Positions 1 through 7,805 of a stretch of 64,000 nucleotides of DNA are shown piece after piece; the first letter of the stretch is position 1, and each line of letters starts with the position of its first letter. The DNA lies in the NCBI GenBank assembly GCA_041690355.1, contig JAWLHK010000009.1:1-64000 (forward strand). The letters run 5' to 3'. A model generated the notes under the pieces. That model did not search any database and had not been told where the DNA came from. It saw only the letters and a program-made list of their open reading frames with translations. The position numbers were made by a program, and so were the translations under genes. Origin of the DNA: JAWLHK01 sp041690355 [NCBI: bacterium] (GTDB lineage Bacteria > J088 > JAWLBW01).

Positions 1-156
1 CGTCAATCAGCAGGTTCCCGACTCGTCACTCGTAACCCGTCATTTGGGTGGCCCCCTCGCTGTCGCGCTCCACTCTGCTCCGCACCGTCAGCTCGAGGCG
101 AACGGTCGTGTGGTCCTTGCCGCTAAATCGTCAATCGTAAATTGTCAATCGTCAAT
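1..156. repeat. Composite intergenic repeat: ~80-bp module plus heptamer array (copy A)
   Basis: This gap holds degenerate 7-bp units of the ACTCGTC type (about 22-45), a module with the core CCCCCTCGCTGTCGCGCTCC (about 50-128), then CGTCAAT, CGTAAAT, TGTCAAT, CGTCAAT at 129-156. The module is a diverged relative of the two near-identical copies at 20039-20256 and of an inverted copy near 5950-6045. The last heptamer touches the stop codon of the leftward phosphorylase gene. No gene is visible here; function unknown. Confidence 0.8.
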
Positions 157-3100
157 CAGCTGAGCCACTTCACGAGATTCAGAAACGGCTCGAGCTCATG
201 GTCTTCGTGGCAGCGGGAGGGGAGCACGCGGATCCCCAACGTGTGCGTGCCGGGTTCCGCAACGCGCAGCGTCCCTTCCCAGCGGCTTGCCTCACCGTCG
301 CCGCCGACCGGGTGCATGGGCGTGACGTGCAGCCCCGCAAGCGCCCCCTCGGGCGTCGTGCGCGCGACGACGATCTGCACCTGGAGATCCTGGGGTTCAA
401 TCTGCGGATGGCGCAGTTCTGCTTCGGCCACGACTTCGTCACCGAGGGGCACCCGGCCGTCTTCGAGCCCGCGGATGCGCACATTCTGGAATCGCAGATC
501 GGACCAGTGTCCGGCGATGCGCTCCTTGCGCTCGTTCAGGGCCAGCAGGCGGTGGAACCCCTGGTCCTCGAGCGTCCGGCCGTTCTGGATCGACGGTTCG
601 TAGAGGCCCGACAGATACTCGCGGGCCATGCGCTCGGTGGTGAAACCCGGGATGATCGTCGCCATGGACTCTTTCATGCGCTCGATCCAGCCGTGGGGTA
701 TTCCCGCATGGTCCCGGGCGAAGAAAAGCGGCAGAACTTCGCGCTCGAAGATCGAATAGATGCGCGCGCTGTCGTAAGCGTCGAGAAACTCGGGCGTGAC
801 CGAACCGGCCGCGGCGTCGATACTCCACCCGTTGCGGCCGTTCCACGCCTCGGCCCACCAGCCGTCGGCCACGCTCACGTTGAGGCAGCCGTTCATGGCC
901 GCCTTCATCCCCGACGTTCCGCTCGCCTCGAGCGGCGGCGTCGGATTGTTGAGCCACACGTCGGACCCGGCCGTGAGCAGGTGCGCGACGTCGATCGCGT
1001 AGTTCTCGACAAAGAGAACCTTGCCGCGGAACTGGGGCATGCGCGAGACCTCGATGACGCGACGGATGAGCTGTTTGCCCGGCTCGTCGGCGGGGTGCGC
1101 CTTTCCGGCGAACAACAGCAGCACGGGGTGCTCGTTCAGCATGCGCTCGAGCCGCGACAGATCCTGCAGGATGAGATGGGCTCGCTTGTAGGTCGCAAAG
1201 CGGCGGGCGAAGCAGATGACGAACGCGTCCTCGCGCAGATTGGCAAGCGCATCGGTGATGGCGGCCGGCTGTTCGCGGCGCGCCGCCCAGACGGTGGCCA
1301 CGTGCCGGCGCAGCCACGCGATGAGGCGCCCCTTGACGCTCTGGTGCGTCTCCCAGTAGACGTCGTCGGGGATGGCGCGCACGCGATCCCAGAAGCCTTC
1401 GTCGGTCAGCCGCGCGCGCCACTCGGGCCCCAGGTGCGCATCGAACTGCCGCTGCCACTCGGGCGCGACCCAGGTGTGCACGTGAACGCCGTTGGTCACG
1501 TGCGTGACGGGAACCTCTTCTTCGTGGAACCCGGGGAACAGCTCCTTGAACATCCGCCGGGTGACAGCGCCGTGAATGGCGCTCACGCCGTTCGTGCGGA
1601 TACTGCCGTGAAAGGCGAGTTTCGTCATGGAGAACCGGCTTGCGGCCTGCCCCCCGTCGGCGCCGTCGGCCTCCGGCGATCGCCCGAGCGCGTACAGATA
1701 GGGCCAGTCTTTCTGAATCGCCTCGGCATACGGCGCGAGGTAGGGGCGGATCATTTCTTCGGGAAAGGTGTCGTGGCCGGCCGCCACCGGCGTGTGCGTC
1801 GTGAAGACCGAGGTGTGGCGCACGTATTCAAGCGCCTCATGGTACTGTAGACCCTTGTCCTGAATGAGCCGGGCCAGGCGCGCGAGGATGAGAAAGGCGC
1901 TGTGCCCCTCATTCATGTGGTAGATGCGCGGGCGGATGCCAAGGGCGCGCAGCATGTGGTAGCCGCCGACACCGAGCACGAGTTCCTGATGCAGGCGGTG
2001 CGTGAGGTCGCCGCCGTACAGGGAATTCGTGATGGACCGCTCGGCCATCCGGTTGCCCTCAAAGTCGGTGTCGAGCAGGTACAGGTCGACCATGCCGACC
2101 CCCACCCGCCACGCGCGCACCTGCACGGGCCCCGTGGGAAACGGCACGGTGACCGTGAGCGGTTCGCCGCCGGGTCCGCAGACGGGCTCCATGGGTTCGC
2201 TGATGAACTCGTTGCGCTCCTGAACCGCCTCCTGCATCGCCTCGCTGTTGATGCGCTGGCGGAAGTAGCCGAAGCGGTAGGCCAGCCCCACGGCGCAGAG
2301 CGGGAAACGCAGATCGCTCGCCGTCTTCAGGTAGTCGCCCGCCAGAATCCCCAGCCCGCCCGAGTAGAGGCGCAGGTAGTTGACCAGTCCGTACTCTGCG
2401 CAGAAATATGCGATGACGGAATCCTTCTTGTCGGCGAACTGGCTCTCGAACCGGGCCCACACCGCATCCAGGCGCCGCAGATACGCAGCCGACGCCGCCG
2501 CATTCTCGAGGCGATCGGGGGGAACCGTTTCGAGGAACTTGCGCGGATTTCCCTCAGCGGCGCGCCAGTGCTCGGGGTCGAGGCTCACGAAGAGATCCAC
2601 GGCATCGGGATTCCAGCTCCACCAGACGTTGCGGCTCAGGTGACGCAGGCGTTCGAGCTCGGGGGGCATGCGGTTGAGCACGAGAAATTCCTGCAGGCGC
2701 GCGCCGGCCGTTGAAGGCGACCCGGTCGTTCCCGGGTATTCGGCGGGAATGCCCTCGCCCGCCGGACGCCGGATCTCTTCGGCGCGGTTCAGGGCCAGCG
2801 ACTCGGCGCGCCGGTAGGCGTCGATCTCGCGATCCCAGTGGAGCATGCGCCCCGTCGCGCGCGCCGTCTGCCGCAGCTTGTAGCGTTCGCGATCGCGGCG
2901 GCGGAAGAAGGTCGAGAAAAACTCTTTCAGCTCGGCGGCGGCCTGCTCGCTGTCGTAGTGGCGGCGCGCCAGCACCTGAATCCCCGACTCCCGCCACTCG
3001 CCGTGGCGCAGCGCCCACTGGCCGAACCCGGCCTGGTCGGTCGTGACCGTCGGGGTGCCGCAGGCGACGCTCTCCATCGGGCTGTAGCCCCACGGTTCGT

Positions 3101-4421
3101 ACATCGAGGGAAACACGGTCAGATCGGCGGCGGCGAGCAGGTGAAAGAACGTGACCGGCAGCAGCGGATCCTGACCGTCGAGATAGATCGGCACATAGAT
3201 CACGTGCACCTGGTCGGCGGGGGCATTGGCGAGCCCCTGCCCCTGCAGCGTGCGCAGGATCGCGTCATTGGGTTCGTCGCGGAGGTAGTGCGTAACGACC
3301 GGGTGTCCGTCGGCCGCCTCTCCCTTCAGAAGCGAGCGGCGGGCACCGCTGTGCCCCGTCGGGTAGGCGGCCAGGGCCACGACGCGCCCGTCGCGCCGCG
3401 GCGGATCATCACGCAGCATGCCGAGCGCCCGCAGGTAGACATCGATCCCCTTGTTGGAGAATTCGTAGCGCCCGCCGCCGACGACGAGGTCGGTCTTCTC
3501 GGCATCGTAGCTCGCGCCGGTCATGCGGCTCGCCAGCTCGAGCAGTCGCCGGCGCGTCTCGGCGACAGTCTCGGGCCGGGTTAGGGCGGGATCGGGAACG
3601 TCATCGGCCAGCGCGTTGGGGAGCAGCAGATCGGGCTCGCGGCCAAGAAAGCGGCGGCACTGGCCAGCGACGCCCGAGCTCACCGTGGTGAGCACGTGCG
3701 CCTCGCCGGCGGCGATGCGCTCGAGCGAATGCCGGGGGAGCACGTTCATCTCGCGCGCCAGCGTGTCGGGCTCCACGTCGTGCTGACCGTGCAGCTCGCG
3801 AAACCGGCCGGCAGCGGCGAGTGCGCGGCCCAGCGTGGTTCCGTGCGTGGTAAACACGGTCCCCAGATCGGGCGCCTGCGCCTTCAGCTGCAGCAGGGCC
3901 CCCGCGGCCGCCCATTCGTGCACGTGGGCGACCGGTTTGCGGCCCGAGGGGGCCCAGAAGCCGCGGTGGATGCGGGCGAGCACCAGACCGGCGCCGACGC
4001 CGAAGAGGAGCGGCTCGACATAGTCCCAGTCGCCGAGCAACGAGTCGAGGCGGAACCGGTCCCAGAACTCGCGCAGAATCTCGTCGCGGCGCGCATAGAG
4101 CCCCGCGAAGTTGATGAGCATGGCTCGCGGCTCGCCGGGCACGAGCCAGCGCCCCAGGCGCACGTTGACCTGGCCGGTATCGACCGCGGCGGGCCACTCG
4201 TCGTTCCACCCTTCTTCGCGGAAGCACGCGGCACTGCCGATGCGCGGCAGATCGGGACCGACGGCGACGTACCGCTCACCGTACAGCCGGCGCATGGCCG
4301 CCGCCTTCGAGGCGAGCAGCGAATGCACGCCCCCCTGACGGTTGCAGACTTCCCAGGAGATTTCAAAAAGCAGATCGGGCAGACTCATGGCGCACGTGGG
4401 CGGCAGCGCCGCTTTCACCAC
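156..4421 (-). CDS. Fused glycogen synthase (GT3-like) / alpha-glucan phosphorylase (GT35)
   Basis: A bifunctional-looking glycogen enzyme of 1421 residues. Residues about 15-560 resemble the GT3 glycogen synthase family: an N-terminal FEISWEVCN segment and, near residue 440, the family signature FPSMYEPWGYSPMESVACG with the two catalytic-type glutamates. From about residue 575 the protein becomes an alpha-glucan phosphorylase of the short bacterial type: an N-terminal NVWWSWNPDA block (DUF3417-like), then near residue 1170 the pyridoxal-phosphate lysine motif SGTSGMKAAMNG. Synthase normally builds and phosphorylase degrades alpha-1,4-glucan, so one chain carries opposing activities. The first codon is GTG; an ATG 11 codons later (position 4388) is an alternative start. 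The reading frame is intact throughout. Similar fusions are known in some other phyla. Substrate and regulation are not visible. Confidence 0.9.
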   Translation of the reverse strand: MVKAALPPTCAMSLPDLLFEISWEVCNRQGGVHSLLASKAAAMRRLYGERYVAVGPDLPRIGSAACFREEGWNDEWPAAVDTGQVNVRLGRWLVPGEPRAMLINFAGLYARRDEILREFWDRFRLDSLLGDWDYVEPLLFGVGAGLVLARIHRGFWAPSGRKPVAHVHEWAAAGALLQLKAQAPDLGTVFTTHGTTLGRALAAAGRFRELHGQHDVEPDTLAREMNVLPRHSLERIAAGEAHVLTTVSSGVAGQCRRFLGREPDLLLPNALADDVPDPALTRPETVAETRRRLLELASRMTGASYDAEKTDLVVGGGRYEFSNKGIDVYLRALGMLRDDPPRRDGRVVALAAYPTGHSGARRSLLKGEAADGHPVVTHYLRDEPNDAILRTLQGQGLANAPADQVHVIYVPIYLDGQDPLLPVTFFHLLAAADLTVFPSMYEPWGYSPMESVACGTPTVTTDQAGFGQWALRHGEWRESGIQVLARRHYDSEQAAAELKEFFSTFFRRRDRERYKLRQTARATGRMLHWDREIDAYRRAESLALNRAEEIRRPAGEGIPAEYPGTTGSPSTAGARLQEFLVLNRMPPELERLRHLSRNVWWSWNPDAVDLFVSLDPEHWRAAEGNPRKFLETVPPDRLENAAASAAYLRRLDAVWARFESQFADKKDSVIAYFCAEYGLVNYLRLYSGGLGILAGDYLKTASDLRFPLCAVGLAYRFGYFRQRINSEAMQEAVQERNEFISEPMEPVCGPGGEPLTVTVPFPTGPVQVRAWRVGVGMVDLYLLDTDFEGNRMAERSITNSLYGGDLTHRLHQELVLGVGGYHMLRALGIRPRIYHMNEGHSAFLILARLARLIQDKGLQYHEALEYVRHTSVFTTHTPVAAGHDTFPEEMIRPYLAPYAEAIQKDWPYLYALGRSPEADGADGGQAASRFSMTKLAFHGSIRTNGVSAIHGAVTRRMFKELFPGFHEEEVPVTHVTNGVHVHTWVAPEWQRQFDAHLGPEWRARLTDEGFWDRVRAIPDDVYWETHQSVKGRLIAWLRRHVATVWAARREQPAAITDALANLREDAFVICFARRFATYKRAHLILQDLSRLERMLNEHPVLLLFAGKAHPADEPGKQLIRRVIEVSRMPQFRGKVLFVENYAIDVAHLLTAGSDVWLNNPTPPLEASGTSGMKAAMNGCLNVSVADGWWAEAWNGRNGWSIDAAAGSVTPEFLDAYDSARIYSIFEREVLPLFFARDHAGIPHGWIERMKESMATIIPGFTTERMAREYLSGLYEPSIQNGRTLEDQGFHRLLALNERKERIAGHWSDLRFQNVRIRGLEDGRVPLGDEVVAEAELRHPQIEPQDLQVQIVVARTTPEGALAGLHVTPMHPVGGDGEASRWEGTLRVAEPGTHTLGIRVLPSRCHEDHELEPFLNLVKWLS

Positions 4422-4472
4422 GTTAGCATGGTTCTACCGGTGTGGGGATGAGAGTCAGGGGCTGCTCCATTG

Positions 4473-4507
4473 CACACCAAGCGCCAAGCGCCGAGCGCCA
4501 AGCGCTG
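4473..4507. repeat. Heptamer array, AGCGCCR type
   Basis: Four clean units (AGCGCCA, AGCGCCG, AGCGCCA, AGCGCTG at 4480-4507) follow one degenerate unit (CACACCA at 4473-4479). The array lies in the 200-bp gap upstream of the synthase/phosphorylase gene. The unit length is 7 bp, as in the other arrays of this window, but the sequence differs from theirs. A related array lies at 29815-29840. Confidence 0.75.
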
Positions 4508-4620
4508 ACCGAACGGGACTTCCATCAGCTCAGATTTTTCTGGGAAGCATCACCACAGTTCAGGCAAAGTGCCCCCCTCGGGGGAACGCTTTCAGCAATT
4601 ACGCACGTGAAGGAGGGGGG

Positions 4621-5916
4621 TCACTTGGCGCAGCGGAACCCCACGTCCGCATAGGATGCCCCCGCGGTGAGAATCGGGGTCCGGGCCGCGACCCGCTGCT
4701 CTGTGGCGCTCTCGAAGACACTGCCCCCGCGGGTCACGTCGACGCCGGTGCTCGAAGGCCCCTGCGGATCCTGCCGGGGGCTGGTGGAGTAGTAAGTTTC
4801 CCCGTAGGCGTCGGCGACCCACTCGGCAGCGTTCCCGAACATGTCGTAGAGGCCGTAGCCGTTGGCCGCATAGGACCCCGCGGCCGCGAGGTCGTCTTCC
4901 TGGCCGCCATAGCCACGGCAGCCATACAGGCGGGCATAGTTCCCCTGGTCGCAGCTCAACGTGTCGCCGTGGGGATACCGCTTGCCTTCCAGGCCGCCGC
5001 GCGCCGCGCGCTCCCATTCGGCCTCGGTGGGCAGGCGCTTGCCGGCCCACACGCAATAGGCGGAAGCCTGGGCTTTCGTCACCTGGACGACCGGGAATCC
5101 GGCGTACCGCGTGTCCGCATAGTAGCCCGTGCGGGTCTCGCTGTTTGTGCTTCCAGGCGCTGTACAGCCGCCGGCCGCCACGCAGGCTGCATAGTCCGCG
5201 TTCGTCACCTCGCGGGGATCCATCCGGTACGCCGACAGGCAGACCTCGTGCACGGGGCGCTCGTCGGGCTGTCCTTCGTTGAAGGCGTCCCCCATCTGGA
5301 AACAGCCGGCCGGGATGGCGGCCATTCCGCCGGGTTCCGCACCGTTCCCCGTGGGGCGATCCAGCAGCGCCACGAAGGCGCCGAACGATTCGGTGTCCCC
5401 CCCGATGGTCCGCGGATTGCGCGCGAGCACGCGCGGGGTCAGCAGCGTCCACGCCGCCTGCCGGTGGCCCGCCGCCAGGATCGCCTCGTCGCCCGCCGCG
5501 ACCGAAGTTGCCACGGGAAGCGCGACCCGCGCGGCCTGCTGCATCTGCACGGGCGCCTGCTCGGGAAGCGTGAGCACGGCAATTTCCACGCCGGGTCCCG
5601 CCTGGGTGTACGTCGACGTGTCGAGCGCGAAGTTCGCCAGCGGAACCACGATCACGGCGAACTCCCGGATGCCCGACGGCACCGCCTCGGCCGGAAACGA
5701 GACCCCCGCGCCGTAGATAGGGCTCGTCGGATCGGTCACCGCAACAGCGACGTCCTCTCCGGCAAGGATGCGGCGGGCGATGCCTCCACGCTCGTAGGCG
5801 GCATGGTCGAGGTCTTCAAATACCCGATCGGCCGTCTGCAGCTCGCCGACGCAGGCGGTAAGCAGAGCGGCGATCAGGATCAGGAGCAGACGGCTGGGGA
5901 AACGAAATGCATGCAT
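4621..5916 (-). CDS. Lipoprotein with C-terminal formylglycine-generating-enzyme (SUMF1/FGE-sulfatase) domain
   Basis: A 431-residue predicted lipoprotein. The N-terminus is a signal peptide ending in the lipobox LLTAC (Cys22). Residues about 30-195 are an uncharacterised region. From about residue 200 to the end it is an FGE/SUMF1-type domain: PAGCFQMGD, the EVTNADYA segment, KRLPTEAEWERAARGG, GNAAEWVADAYG, RGGSVF and the terminal VGFRCAK. Most bacterial members lack proven sulfatase-maturing activity and act as C-type-lectin-fold or accessory modules, and no sulfatase is encoded nearby, so an enzymatic role is not implied. Several Cys pairs suit an exported protein. ATG start is preceded by GAAGG. 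The gene stands alone between two repeat-bearing gaps. Confidence 0.88.
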   Translation of the reverse strand: MHAFRFPSRLLLILIAALLTACVGELQTADRVFEDLDHAAYERGGIARRILAGEDVAVAVTDPTSPIYGAGVSFPAEAVPSGIREFAVIVVPLANFALDTSTYTQAGPGVEIAVLTLPEQAPVQMQQAARVALPVATSVAAGDEAILAAGHRQAAWTLLTPRVLARNPRTIGGDTESFGAFVALLDRPTGNGAEPGGMAAIPAGCFQMGDAFNEGQPDERPVHEVCLSAYRMDPREVTNADYAACVAAGGCTAPGSTNSETRTGYYADTRYAGFPVVQVTKAQASAYCVWAGKRLPTEAEWERAARGGLEGKRYPHGDTLSCDQGNYARLYGCRGYGGQEDDLAAAGSYAANGYGLYDMFGNAAEWVADAYGETYYSTSPRQDPQGPSSTGVDVTRGGSVFESATEQRVAARTPILTAGASYADVGFRCAK

Positions 5917-5949
5917 ACCTTCAGGCTACCAGCACCCCGCCGCGGCCAT

Positions 5950-6045
5950 CCAGCGATTTGCCGGCCCCGGGTTGGGACCCGCCCGTTCGCCCCGAGCAGA
6001 CGGCGTGGAACGGAGTGGAGCGCGACAGCGAGGGGCGCGATTAAG
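5950..6045 (-). repeat. Inverted copy of the ~80-bp intergenic module (copy D)
   Basis: Read on the minus strand, this stretch gives GCGCCCCTCGCTGTCGCGCT, then CCACTCCGTTCCACGCC, CTCGGGGCGAACGG and finally GCCGGCAAATCG. These match in order the blocks of the modules at 20039-20256. It lies between the FGE-domain gene and the tRNA gene. The heptamer tail seen with the other copies is reduced here to a single partial unit. Boundaries are approximate. Confidence 0.65.
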
Positions 6046-6143
6046 AGTGACCATTCACGATTTGCCCAGCCTCCACGACTATCCTTGGTGCTTGGCGCTT
6101 TTCTTCCGATCGCCCGCCTCGCCGCCCCTCCCCCCTCGCGCAC

Positions 6144-6172
6144 TTGAGGAAATTGAAAACCTCTGGTACGAT
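6144..6172 (+). promoter_or_regulatory. Sigma-70-type promoter of tRNA-Thr
   Basis: A -35 box TTGAGG (6144-6149), a 17-bp spacer and a -10 box TACGAT (6167-6172) place the transcription start about 6-8 bases before the mature tRNA 5' end at 6186. Spacing and position are what a dedicated tRNA promoter needs. Confidence 0.7.
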
Positions 6173-6185
6173 ATCCGTTTTTACT

Positions 6186-6261
6186 GCCGAAGTAGCTCAG
6201 CTGGTAGAGCAGCTGATTCGTAATCAGCAGGTCACCGGTTCAAATCCGGTCTTCGGCTCCA
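6186..6261 (+). tRNA. tRNA-Thr (anticodon CGU)
   Basis: The 76-base sequence folds as a standard cloverleaf: acceptor GCCGAAG pairing with CTTCGGC, D-arm beginning GCTC, anticodon stem GCTGA/TCAGC around the loop TTCGTAA, T-arm ACCGG/CCGGT with TTCAAAT, then discriminator T and an encoded CCA. The anticodon CGT (6219-6221) reads ACG, so it charges threonine. A promoter precedes it and a terminator follows, so it is a single-gene unit. tRNA 3' ends are common integration sites; the region to the right looks accessory, but I found no second copy of the 3' end in the window. Confidence 0.97.
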
Positions 6262-6266
6262 TGATT

Positions 6267-6299
6267 AAAGGCACCCGGGAATCTCCTGCGTGCCTTTTT
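6267..6299 (+). terminator. Intrinsic terminator of the tRNA-Thr unit
   Basis: A perfect 8-bp stem, AAAGGCAC (6267-6274) and GTGCCTTT (6290-6297), with a 15-base loop, runs into a T-tract ending at 6299. It starts six bases after the tRNA CCA end. Confidence 0.85.
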
Positions 6300-6422
6300 C
6301 TTTGGGAGTGCACCTGTGGGTTGTCTCCCGCGAAGGCCTGATCCATCTCAAGAGGCTACGCTTCAGCGGCCAGGACCAGGATGACATTCGACGTCTCGAA
6401 AGCGAATCGCCAGACCGTTGAG

Positions 6423-6563
6423 ATGTCACCGCAAGCGATCACGGAGCGCCTGCGGATGACCGAAGCCCTCCGCCGCCTCTGCCTCTCGCTGGCGCAGGCG
6501 AAGCCGGCGGCCGGGAATCCGACCACGGAAGCGGAAGCGCCGGCTGACGTTTCTGGATCCTGA
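6423..6563 (+). CDS. Small ORF, paralogue of the ORF at 7307-7450
   Basis: A 46-residue ORF sharing the core LRRLCLSL-AQAKPAAGNPTT with the 47-residue ORF at 7307-7450; the stop codons fall at the same place in the duplication. An upstream in-frame ATG at 6381 would make it 60 residues. It converges on the truncated thioredoxin-like gene with one base between the two stop codons. No family is recognised. Most base differences from the other copy change an amino acid, which argues against strong protein-level selection. It may be a by-product of the opposite-strand gene and its flank. Confidence 0.3.
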   Translation: MSPQAITERLRMTEALRRLCLSLAQAKPAAGNPTTEAEAPADVSGS

Positions 6564-6700
6564 ATTACTCCCCAACGAATAGCAGTCCATACGGACGCGC
6601 GAGCGCCCCGCGCACTTCATCCATCCCGAACGCCCGCATGAAACACGCAGACTCGCGTCCGTCGAAGAAGACCAGGAGGGTGGGGATGGTGAACACGATG
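6468..6700. repeat. Segmental duplication, copy 1
   Basis: These 233 bases align without any gap to 7355-7587, a constant offset of 887 bp, with about 25 mismatches by eye (roughly 89% identity). The segment covers the end of a small rightward ORF and the C-terminal 43 codons of a leftward thioredoxin-like gene. It ends inside the thioredoxin gene, so this copy kept only the 3' part. Confidence 0.92.
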
Positions 6701-6774
6701 CAGGGCGCCAGCGGAATCCGGCGTCTGCTCGATGGTAAGCAGCAGCTTCGGAAGCTGGAATCCTTCAGCTCCAT
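6565..6774 (-). pseudogene. Truncated thioredoxin-like gene (3' half only, new 5' end)
   Basis: The C-terminal 43 residues (from VFTIPTLLVFFDGRES to PYGLLFVGE) match the intact gene at 7452-7790 with five substitutions. The first 26 residues, from MELKDSSF, come from unrelated sequence, so the redox CxxC of the intact protein is missing while the cis-proline segment TIPTLL is kept. The frame is still open from an ATG, giving a 69-residue product. Of about 17 base differences in the shared coding part, most are synonymous, so selection on the protein acted for some time after duplication. Either a recent pseudogene or a fragment with residual function. Confidence 0.75.
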
Positions 6775-6817
6775 ACTTCATGAGAAGACATGCACAGGCC
6801 TTCGCAGATACTTCTTT

Positions 6818-6846
6818 TTGACGTAGGAGTCAGCCGCCGCTAAGCT
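6818..6846 (+). promoter_or_regulatory. Putative sigma-70 promoter of the Cys-rich lipoprotein
   Basis: TTGACG (6818-6823), a 17-bp spacer and TAAGCT (6841-6846) lie 24 bp upstream of the lipoprotein start codon. The -35 box is close to consensus and the -10 box is weak. Confidence 0.5.
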
Positions 6847-6869
6847 CTTGGTTTCGACAGGAGACGCGC

Positions 6870-7151
6870 ATGAAAATGCTTTCACGGTTTGGTTCCGCCT
6901 TGCTCTTCGTTGTCCTTACCTTGTCTGGCTGCGGGAGCGATGACCTGGGTGAGCCGCCTGACACCTGCCAGAACAACTGCGAAAGCAATGTCCTGGATGA
7001 GCCACCGGAGTCGTGCCGCAGTCATGATATTGATACATCCGATGTCACTTGCGATAACGCACACGACAAGTTCATCAATGCGGACAGCCCCGAGAGCGCC
7101 GATTGCTATTACGAATACCATGGAGAGTGCAAGTCGGACGGCCGCATCTGA
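6870..7151 (+). CDS. Small Cys-rich lipoprotein
   Basis: A 93-residue predicted lipoprotein. The signal peptide ends in the lipobox LSGC; the mature part is very acidic and carries six further cysteines (in DTC, NNC, ESC, VTC, ADC, GEC), enough for three disulfides. Two similar segments, GEPPDTC and DEPPESC, suggest an internal repeat. The start codon has AGGAGA six bases upstream and a likely promoter before that, so it is an independent transcription unit. It sits between the two copies of the duplication. No family recognised; an outer-membrane-anchored surface or periplasmic role is inferred only from the lipobox. Confidence 0.75.
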   Translation: MKMLSRFGSALLFVVLTLSGCGSDDLGEPPDTCQNNCESNVLDEPPESCRSHDIDTSDVTCDNAHDKFINADSPESADCYYEYHGECKSDGRI

Positions 7152-7306
7152 GCCGCCGAATCCCGACTGGCAGCTCGAAGGAAGATCTCTCCATGCAATC
7201 GAAACAGCATCCAATCGGTCCGCTGCCCCCCCCTGCAGCCTTTGCGGCAGCAAACAGGATGAAGCCGATATCGAGAAGCTGACCCGTGGACGCCAGAATT
7301 GACGAC

Positions 7307-7450
7307 ATGCCCAGCCCCGAAGAGGTGGCCCTGCGCCTCAAACGGGTTTCGCAGCTCCGCCGCCTCTGCCTCTCGCTGACGCAGGCGAAGCCGGCGGCCG
7401 GGAATCCGACAACGGTAGCGGACGCGCCGACTGACGTTCCTGGTTCCTAA
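7307..7450 (+). CDS. Small ORF, paralogue of the ORF at 6423-6563
   Basis: A 47-residue ORF (MPSPEEVALRLKRVSQ then LRRLCLSLTQAKPAAGN) whose C-terminal half is in the 233-bp duplication. A GTG seven codons upstream (7286) is an alternative start. The N-terminal half is predicted helical and positively charged and also resembles its paralogue at the protein level outside the clean DNA duplication. It ends one base before the convergent thioredoxin-like gene. No homologous family recognised. Confidence 0.35.
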   Translation: MPSPEEVALRLKRVSQLRRLCLSLTQAKPAAGNPTTVADAPTDVPGS

Positions 7451-7587
7451 ACTACTCCCCGCCGAACAGCAAGCCATACGGGCGTTCGAGCGCGCCGCGC
7501 ACTTCATCCATCCCGAACGCCCGCACGAAACGCGCAGACTCGCGTCCGTCAAAGAAGAGCAGAAGCGTGGGGATGGTGAACACCATG
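7355..7587. repeat. Segmental duplication, copy 2
   Basis: Partner of 6468-6700, same length and no gaps between them. This copy contains the 3' end of the intact thioredoxin-like gene and is probably the parental one. Confidence 0.92.
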
Positions 7588-7790
7588 TACTTTGCAGCCG
7601 CTTCCGGCGCCTGATGGATATCGACGGACAGCAGGGAGAGGCGGGGAAATTCCTCTTCCAGCAGCGTTTCGAGCTTGGGCTTGAGGGCGTGACAGATGGC
7701 GCAGCCCGGCCCCGAAAAGAGGACCGCTGCGGCGGGAAGTTCCGTCAGAAACTCTGCGAGCCGCTCGGCGGAAGGGACTTTAATTTCCAT
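7452..7790 (-). CDS. Thioredoxin-like protein
   Basis: A 112-residue thioredoxin-fold protein without signal peptide, hence cytoplasmic. The active site is GCAIC (Cys30, Cys33), not the canonical WCGPC, followed by a helix and, at residues 71-77, FTIPTLL with the cis-proline of the fold. Size fits the family. The C-terminal part exists a second time at 6565-6700. It lies next to the persulfide module (CoA-disulfide reductase-rhodanese and ETHE1-like genes), so a role in thiol or persulfide reduction is plausible but inferred. A 15-bp perfect palindrome lies 16 bp upstream of the start. Confidence 0.85.
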   Translation of the reverse strand: MEIKVPSAERLAEFLTELPAAAVLFSGPGCAICHALKPKLETLLEEEFPRLSLLSVDIHQAPEAAAKYMVFTIPTLLLFFDGRESARFVRAFGMDEVRGALERPYGLLFGGE

Positions 7791-7805
7791 AGCGTGGCCG
7801 GAGGA

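Noticed and set aside
198-1850. Long open frame (550 codons) opposite the phosphorylase gene
   Set aside because: It is antisense to a clear enzyme; high-GC coding sequence leaves long open frames on the other strand. Its translation has no recognisable domain.
4621-5916. Sulfatase-activating formylglycine-generating enzyme
   Set aside because: Domain type is right, but most lipoprotein-bound members are not such enzymes and no sulfatase is nearby; only the domain is claimed.
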